Below are positions 59,151 through 64,000 of a DNA stretch of 64,000 nucleotides, piece by piece (position 1 is the first letter of the stretch; every line of letters begins with the position of its first letter). The notes beneath the pieces were generated by a model that was not told where the DNA came from, did no database searches, and worked only from the letters and a program-made list of their open reading frames with translations. The stretch lies in NCBI GenBank assembly GCA_030765805.1, contig JAVCDH010000048.1, forward strand, positions 1 to 64,000, written 5' to 3'. Position numbers and translations under genes: made by a program. The stretch comes from Candidatus Euphemobacter frigidus (GTDB lineage Bacteria > Auribacterota > Erginobacteria > Erginobacterales > Erginobacteraceae).

Positions 59151-59172
59151 AAATGTGCCACGTGGCACATTT
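59151..59172. promoter_or_regulatory. parS-like palindrome 3, orphan copy upstream of abiE
   Basis: The 22-bp palindrome is identical to the two parB-linked copies. The surrounding 80 bases, including the ribosome site on one side and TTTTGTCAAGTATTT on the other, are also conserved. No parB follows; the next gene on that strand is the antitoxin at 58988. Confidence 0.7.
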
Positions 59173-59231
59173 GAGCGTAAAATTTAACTTTTCAAGAGGT
59201 TTGTCTCGTCTTTTTGTCAAGTATTTCTAAT

Positions 59232-60455
59232 TCATCCCAGGAAGCTACTCTTTTTGGTGTGATACCTCTTAGCCAACTTATAAAAAACTTGCAACTCTGA
59301 ATATGTCCGGAAAGAGTACCTATCTTGAAATTGATAAAATGGGGTTTTGGAAATTTCCACATCAAATTTCCTCTGCATCTCCTTTGAGCTTATGATAAAG
59401 AGTCTGGTCTGGAATTGGGTTAGCTGGTGGAGTCTTAACAACCCCTTAGTAATATCTGTCGTATGTTCCACTTCAAAGGCATAAACCGGGAAATCATCTT
59501 TAAGCCAGATAACATCAATACGTTGGACTGTGTGAATAATCCTGCTCATAGAAAAATGCGGAATATTTTTTAACGATGTGATCTCCGATAAAGGAGTACC
59601 ATTATAAATCTTTGATTTATCCGCGCAGTAGGTATCAAATCCCAATAAATTACCTAATTCAATCAGCATCCCTTCAATTTCTTCATGCTTGAATTGAGCT
59701 TTTTTCTCTACCTTTTGAGGTAACTCCTTTGGTGGATGATATTCAATAATCTTCTTATAATCTAACGCTTCTATTTTTCTTACGCCTCCCTGGAGATATA
59801 CACCATATATTTTCTCTTTCTTAATAAAATCCAGTCGCCCTACTAAATCTTGGATAGGTTTTGGTTGTTTCCAGGATATTATATTCTTCAAGAGGATGGC
59901 ATATTCTCCATCGAATAAAACACTCTGCAATTTTCGTTTAGCGATTTCCTCTTCTGAAAGTCGATAAATATTTTTGGAAATTTCGGCAGTCCCTATAAAC
60001 GTTTGCCCCTTTTTACCGGCTTGATAAAAAACTATCTTTGTTCCGGTTAATAATTCCCTCCTATTAGGAGTTCTTTCATTAATCCCCCAAACTCCTGTTT
60101 GCATAAGTTTGTCGTAAACCTCTCTGGCGGGAAGAAATTGCCCCTCTTTTCTGATATCGTTTACCACAAAGATAAAATGCTTCCCTCCCTTCTTGGCTGA
60201 AATCTCTTTTTCATAGTTGTCGGCAGGCTCAACCCATTTTCTTAAGGCGAAAATCCCTTTACCCAGACTCTGAAAAATACTTCTATCTCTTTTTTGCTTA
60301 ATATCCTGATTAAGCTGAGCGTTCATCGTCGCCCAGGGCGTCTTCCCGGAAGTTTCAAGCATCCCTTTTTCCTGAGCAAGATCTGTTATTTGCCGGTAAT
60401 TTAGAGGTTTGCCCACACTCTCTAAAATTTTTTCCGCAGCCTTCTTAAAATTCAT
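59232..60455 (-). CDS. HARE-HTH domain protein with PD-(D/E)XK-like C-terminal domain
   Basis: The 407-residue protein starts with a HARE-HTH domain at about 1-75 (NFKKAAEKILESVGKPLNYRQITDLAQEKGML...WATMNAQLNQDI). A second, related segment lies at about 90-165. The C-terminal part contains RIDVIWLKDDFPVYAFEVEHTTDITKGLLRL, with Asp and Glu-x-Glu in a nuclease-like arrangement, then FQTRLFIISS. HARE-HTH domains are linked to restriction enzymes and DNA modification. It overlaps the upstream nuclease-like gene by 11 bases and is AT-rich. A restriction or defence role is likely, with the exact activity unproven. Confidence 0.7.
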   Translation of the reverse strand: MNFKKAAEKILESVGKPLNYRQITDLAQEKGMLETSGKTPWATMNAQLNQDIKQKRDRSIFQSLGKGIFALRKWVEPADNYEKEISAKKGGKHFIFVVNDIRKEGQFLPAREVYDKLMQTGVWGINERTPNRRELLTGTKIVFYQAGKKGQTFIGTAEISKNIYRLSEEEIAKRKLQSVLFDGEYAILLKNIISWKQPKPIQDLVGRLDFIKKEKIYGVYLQGGVRKIEALDYKKIIEYHPPKELPQKVEKKAQFKHEEIEGMLIELGNLLGFDTYCADKSKIYNGTPLSEITSLKNIPHFSMSRIIHTVQRIDVIWLKDDFPVYAFEVEHTTDITKGLLRLHQLTQFQTRLFIISSKEMQRKFDVEISKTPFYQFQDRYSFRTYSELQVFYKLAKRYHTKKSSFLG

Positions 60456-61212
60456 TTTTTCGCCCTTTTAATACTCTTATGAATTCGTCGCTTTCATAAA
60501 GAATGTGATCTACACCTTTTGGATCCACAATGAATATTGCATGGAAATGATTTAGATTTGTTATATATGAAATACAGTTGATATAAATATTCTTCTCCGA
60601 AAATTGATATTGGTTTAATAAGAGAAGAATTTTCCCAAATTGGATTTTTTGTAGCTTCTTTGCTTTTAATGATACTAAACGATTGAATAACCGACAAGCC
60701 TCTGCCTGAATTTCTTCCTCATATTTGACTCTTGTTGGCCCAATAAATCCAATAACTGACAGAGAACGATTTATTTTCTTAACTATACATTTGAACGAGT
60801 TTTGTTCAAAAACATTAATCTCAGATGACTTTGAAAAGTTTGTAGTTTTTGACAAGAAATCAAGAATTCTTTTCTCAAGAACTTTTTTAATCCTCCCGAA
60901 ATTAGGAAATGGGCGGTTAAACTTAATAAAATAATGTCCCTGTAATATATTTTGATCTAAGGCCTTTTGTTCTATTGATTTTGTCAATTGCCTCATTGAA
61001 TTCAGAATAGATAATATGGGAAATTCTTTTTCTGCGACTTTTAATATATCCATGATTGTAGTAACTTCAACAGCATATTTGTTACTCCCGATTGAAAGGT
61101 AATAATCAGGTGGCTCATCTCCTTTTTCCCATTGAACATTCTCACATCTTTTAATATCTACTAAAAAAGAATTAAATCTCTCCTTGCAAAATTCTTCTCT
61201 CTTGGAACCCAT
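60445..61212 (-). CDS. Probable PD-(D/E)XK-type nuclease of unknown family
   Basis: The 255-residue protein contains GDEPPDYYLSIGSNKYAVEVTTIMDI, in which Pro-Asp and a following Glu-Val-Thr fit the core of a PD-(D/E)XK nuclease with a non-standard third residue. The rest is Lys/Asn/Ile-rich and has no recognised domain. The gene is strongly AT-rich, like the neighbouring 3' half of the type IIG gene. It overlaps the HARE-HTH gene by 11 bases and follows the IIG gene after 132 bases on the same strand. The three are probably expressed together. Confidence 0.55.
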   Translation of the reverse strand: MGSKREEFCKERFNSFLVDIKRCENVQWEKGDEPPDYYLSIGSNKYAVEVTTIMDILKVAEKEFPILSILNSMRQLTKSIEQKALDQNILQGHYFIKFNRPFPNFGRIKKVLEKRILDFLSKTTNFSKSSEINVFEQNSFKCIVKKINRSLSVIGFIGPTRVKYEEEIQAEACRLFNRLVSLKAKKLQKIQFGKILLLLNQYQFSEKNIYINCISYITNLNHFHAIFIVDPKGVDHILYESDEFIRVLKGRKNEF

Positions 61213-61344
61213 ACTAATAAATTCTCTATATAATGAAATAACCTTTCCTTAAAAATGTTATGATGAAATATGGTTTATCTTATTTTTAAGTTTAAAATTC
61301 TTACACGTATTTTCTTCTAAAAAAGCCCTGAAGTAGCGGTAAAA

Positions 61345-64000
61345 TCATTTTAAAGATTCCTCTACAATCCTAATTTCTTTTCCACTCAATCCATATAATT
61401 CATAAACAAGCTGATCGATTTGGTTGTCGGTGGCTTTGATCTGGCGCTCAAGTTGTGTTTTTTCTAGCGGTGATCTAGCTTTTTTAGCCTTTTTCTTCAA
61501 CTCTAAAATCTTCTCTACTTGTTTAACTACTCGATCATGGCTTTCTTTATCCATGGGATCTAGAAAGTTCATTTGTGGAATCGGCAGTCTATCTAAATGC
61601 ACTTTCTTTAATTGAGCAATGCTCTTCCTGTTCGTGATCAATTCATTTGTGTAATAAAAGTTGCAAAATTTAGAATTAATCAACCCAAGAATAAATTCGT
61701 ACTTAGCCCGAGATTTTTTATTAAATAGAAAATACAGAGACTGCTCCGGGAAAAGATTAGAATTGTCCAATGTAGCAATTAGACGATCACCAGTTTTTCT
61801 AATCAAAATTTTAGGCCTTGCGCCTAATTTTTTTTCGTCAGTTGTTCTTCCTGTAATATTTTCTCTTTTGAATTCAAACCAATAACTTTTTTTCATCATG
61901 TATCGATCTATGCTGTCTCCTTTTAAAACTTCAATCTGGGATGTCTTTTCTTTATTTTCGGTTATAAGTGAAGACTTCCCACCAAAACCAGACGTTGATT
62001 CACAAACTTGCTCCAACAGAAAAAAATTTTGGTTTTTAATTTTCTCAATAACATCCATAACTTCTTTTGATTCATAATACTGGAAAATATAATAAGGATT
62101 ATCCGAGAATTTCTTTTGTAAGATTTCAACACAAGGCTTCCCAAATTCACCTATACAGACTTTCTTCATGGCTGGGGATTTCGCTATTTTGCTCAACACA
62201 AAAATCAAAGTATCTGCTGTTACCACTGGGAATGGGGCATTGTATTGCAAATAATGAATATAAAAACCCTTGAGAATTCTTTTTCTTAAACTAATAAACT
62301 GTTCATTGAAGCCTAATCTGTCTGGAACAATGAAGCTAAAAAACCCTCCTTTAGTAACCAGATTAAGACCTTGGGCGATAAAATATTCATACATATTTGG
62401 AGCATAAGTATTTCCTTCGAATTTGCAGACTAAATAATCAATTTGTCTTTTTGACAACATCAGGGAACCAAAGCGTCCTGAAAGAGATATCCATGGTGGA
62501 TTACCGATAACGGCATCGAAGCCGCCTTTTTGCATAATCTCCGGGAATTCGGCGTTCCAATCGAAGGCGTTGATTTTTTCGCGGTCTTCGGGGGTAAAGG
62601 AAATGAGATTGCTTCGGTGCTCCGCACCTCGCAATGACGGGATGGAGGATTGGTCCATCTCATAAAAATCGGGTCCGATCAGGGAGTTTCCGCATTTGAT
62701 GTTGTTACCCAGATCCGGCAGCGCCCTCTCCCGCCAGAGTTTCATCTGCCGCTCCAGCGTATCCTGATTCTCGTTCTCCAGGACCTTGAGGAGGAGACTG
62801 AGCTTGGTTACTTCCACCGCCTGGCTGTCGATATCCACACCATAAATGTTGTTGAGCAGAATCCGCTTCTTCTCCCGGGTGGTGAGATACCACTGGCCGC
62901 CCTTCCCCTGATAGATCGGCATCTCGGGTTTCTTGCCGGGCACGTATTTTCGGAGAGCAGTCTTTGAGATATATCCTTTATGGCCCAGCTGGGGGATAAG
63001 GTTGTTGAGATACCAATCCCGGTGATAGTCGTTCAGATAGGTATAAGCGCCGATCAGAAAAGAACCGGAACCGCAGGCGGGATCGAGTATCCGTAGTTTC
63101 TCTATCTTTTTCGGTGTCTTGCCCTCGCAGAGTTTTCCGATGGTATTCTTGACGATATAATCGACGATATAGGTCGGCGTATAATATACCCCGCCGGCTT
63201 TACGGACTTCCGGTTTCTCCTCAATCTTAGCGTGATGTCCCTCGGTCAGCGTAATGACTTTTCCCAGAAACTGCTCATAGATGTTGCCGAGAATATCCGC
63301 CCCCAAGACCGAGAATTCATACGGGCTTTCCGGGTAATAAAGCTGTTTGAAGATCTCCTTCAAGACTTTGTCATCAATCTTGAGGCCGAGCGTCAATTCG
63401 TCGGGAGGCGTTATTAAATCTTTCTCCTGTCGAAAGTGAAAGAGCCCGGAGTTGTATTTATCATCGGCCAGGCGATATACCTTCTTCAGACGTTCATATA
63501 TATCGGTTCCATTTATTAAGGCCTGCAGTTGGCCATAGGATTCAATTCCCCGATCTTCGCAGATGCGGAGGAAGATAATCCGGTCGATCGTTCTCTGGAC
63601 GGCAAAGTTGACTTCCTGTATTCCCAGGGAAGGATTTCTCAGAGCAATATTCCGCGCCAGGAGCGTTCGCCAGTTCTCAATCTCCTTGAGAAATTCCACG
63701 TCGACTTCCTGGGTGGTTCTCTTCCGTTTGGATTCGACGTATTTATCAAAGAGCCCTTCGAGAACCGCCTGCTTGGAGAAGATGGAGGTGATCTCTTCCC
63801 ACCTGTCCAGGTATTCTTTATAAGCAAGATAGATAACCCGAGCATTGCCAGGTTTATCCCCGAGGTGAGGGCGGACGCGGCAGTCATAGACGGCAAACTC
63901 TTCAAAGTCGGTGAGGATCGAGAGGGGGAGCCCGGCGGACCAGGCATAGCGGCGGAGTTGGTAGGCGGGGCTGACCTCCCCTTTTATATCAACGGAGGGT
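61345..64000 (-). CDS. Type IIG restriction-modification enzyme (Eco57I-like), 5' end beyond right edge
   Basis: The frame is open from the right edge, so a GTG at 63699 is not the start; about 100 further codons (including LTDFEEFAVYDCRV) are visible upstream. The protein then has DVEFLKEIENWRTLLARNIALRNP and the adenine methyltransferase domain with SAM-binding DPACGSGSFLIGAY and catalytic NPPW (near 62500). The C-terminal half holds the target-recognition region and ends with a helical segment. The N-terminal nuclease domain is partly outside the window. The 3' part beyond about 62470 is AT-rich while the 5' part is not. A dispersed palindrome at 62605-62639 is translated within the linker before FTPEDREKI. 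Confidence 0.9.
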   Translation of the reverse strand, partial: PSVDIKGEVSPAYQLRRYAWSAGLPLSILTDFEEFAVYDCRVRPHLGDKPGNARVIYLAYKEYLDRWEEITSIFSKQAVLEGLFDKYVESKRKRTTQEVDVEFLKEIENWRTLLARNIALRNPSLGIQEVNFAVQRTIDRIIFLRICEDRGIESYGQLQALINGTDIYERLKKVYRLADDKYNSGLFHFRQEKDLITPPDELTLGLKIDDKVLKEIFKQLYYPESPYEFSVLGADILGNIYEQFLGKVITLTEGHHAKIEEKPEVRKAGGVYYTPTYIVDYIVKNTIGKLCEGKTPKKIEKLRILDPACGSGSFLIGAYTYLNDYHRDWYLNNLIPQLGHKGYISKTALRKYVPGKKPEMPIYQGKGGQWYLTTREKKRILLNNIYGVDIDSQAVEVTKLSLLLKVLENENQDTLERQMKLWRERALPDLGNNIKCGNSLIGPDFYEMDQSSIPSLRGAEHRSNLISFTPEDREKINAFDWNAEFPEIMQKGGFDAVIGNPPWISLSGRFGSLMLSKRQIDYLVCKFEGNTYAPNMYEYFIAQGLNLVTKGGFFSFIVPDRLGFNEQFISLRKRILKGFYIHYLQYNAPFPVVTADTLIFVLSKIAKSPAMKKVCIGEFGKPCVEILQKKFSDNPYYIFQYYESKEVMDVIEKIKNQNFFLLEQVCESTSGFGGKSSLITENKEKTSQIEVLKGDSIDRYMMKKSYWFEFKRENITGRTTDEKKLGARPKILIRKTGDRLIATLDNSNLFPEQSLYFLFNKKSRAKYEFILGLINSKFCNFYYTNELITNRKSIAQLKKVHLDRLPIPQMNFLDPMDKESHDRVVKQVEKILELKKKAKKARSPLEKTQLERQIKATDNQIDQLVYELYGLSGKEIRIVEESLK
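62605..62639. repeat. CATTGCGAGG...CGAAGCAATCTC repeat inside the type IIG gene
   Basis: The unit GAGATTGCTTCGG...CCTCGCAATGACG has the same ends as the inverted pair at 20911-21000. On the coding strand it is read in frame as SLRGAEHRSNLIS, adding about twelve residues between the SAM domain and the NPPW motif without disrupting the frame. Confidence 0.8.

Noticed and set aside
54156-59172. Plasmid or prophage origin of the parS-parB island
   Set aside because: No replication initiator, integrase, relaxase or phage structural gene is present, and the ParBs resemble the chromosomal type. Integration of a mobile unit remains possible but is not shown.

Overview
The window looks like a chromosomal segment of an uncultured Gram-negative (diderm) bacterium. 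The evidence is a secretin-type type IV pilus (T4P) machine, an outer-membrane CsgG-like lipoprotein homologue, many GT-C glycosyltransferases with TPR tails, and large secreted proteins ending in repeats of the GDYDGDG...[14 protein letters not shown] type. That combination, with several families of short palindromic repeats, recalls Omnitrophota/Auribacterota-like or other PVC-adjacent candidate phyla. This placement is an impression, not a phylogeny. No rRNA, tRNA, CRISPR array or phage structural gene was seen.

Layout. 1-750: 5' part of a secreted NHL-type propeller gene running off the left edge. 1100-5831: a plus-strand minor-pilin operon (four prepilin-like proteins) followed by two tandem paralogous exported proteins. 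6018-9329: a periplasmic protein and an ABC exporter. 9335-15015: GT-C glycosyltransferases, two of them only fragments. 15253-24254: pilQ, pilP-like, pilO, a pilM-pilN fusion, a ParA and two pilT paralogues. 24401-24867: a GxxExxY gene inside near-perfect inverted repeats. 24872-31854: a P-domain protein and a subtilisin-like protease that share a C-terminal repeat module. 32070-40516: major pilin behind a sigma-54 promoter, pilC, a sigma-54 activator with a degenerate receiver, an ExeA-like ATPase, pilB, a response regulator and a hybrid histidine kinase. 40525-53544: housekeeping genes (NIL-domain protein, mutS, miaB, nagA, folC, murC), further GT-C enzymes (one with an internal amber codon) and a CsgG-like protein. 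53598-53692: a possible orphan small RNA.

53753-64000 is an accessory island. Two almost identical parB genes, each with a 22-bp parS-like palindrome in its upstream region, flank a Fic gene. A third copy of the same upstream region has no parB behind it and instead faces an AbiEi/AbiEii toxin-antitoxin pair. Beyond that lie two predicted PD-(D/E)XK nucleases (one with a HARE-HTH domain) and a type IIG restriction-modification gene cut by the right edge. The 3' half of the IIG gene and both nuclease genes are visibly AT-rich compared with the rest.

How the genes work together. PilB, PilT, PilT2, PilC, PilMN, PilO, PilP, PilQ and PilA make up most of a T4P machine. A prepilin peptidase is not in the window. 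The sigma-54 activator and the kinase/response-regulator pair are the likely controllers. The GT-C enzymes may decorate surface proteins. The strongest unexplained features are the parS-parB-toxin island, the GxxExxY inverted-repeat element with its decayed relatives, a 9/10-bp GTGA(A)CTAAA minisatellite at several gene junctions, and a repeat that is translated inside the IIG gene.
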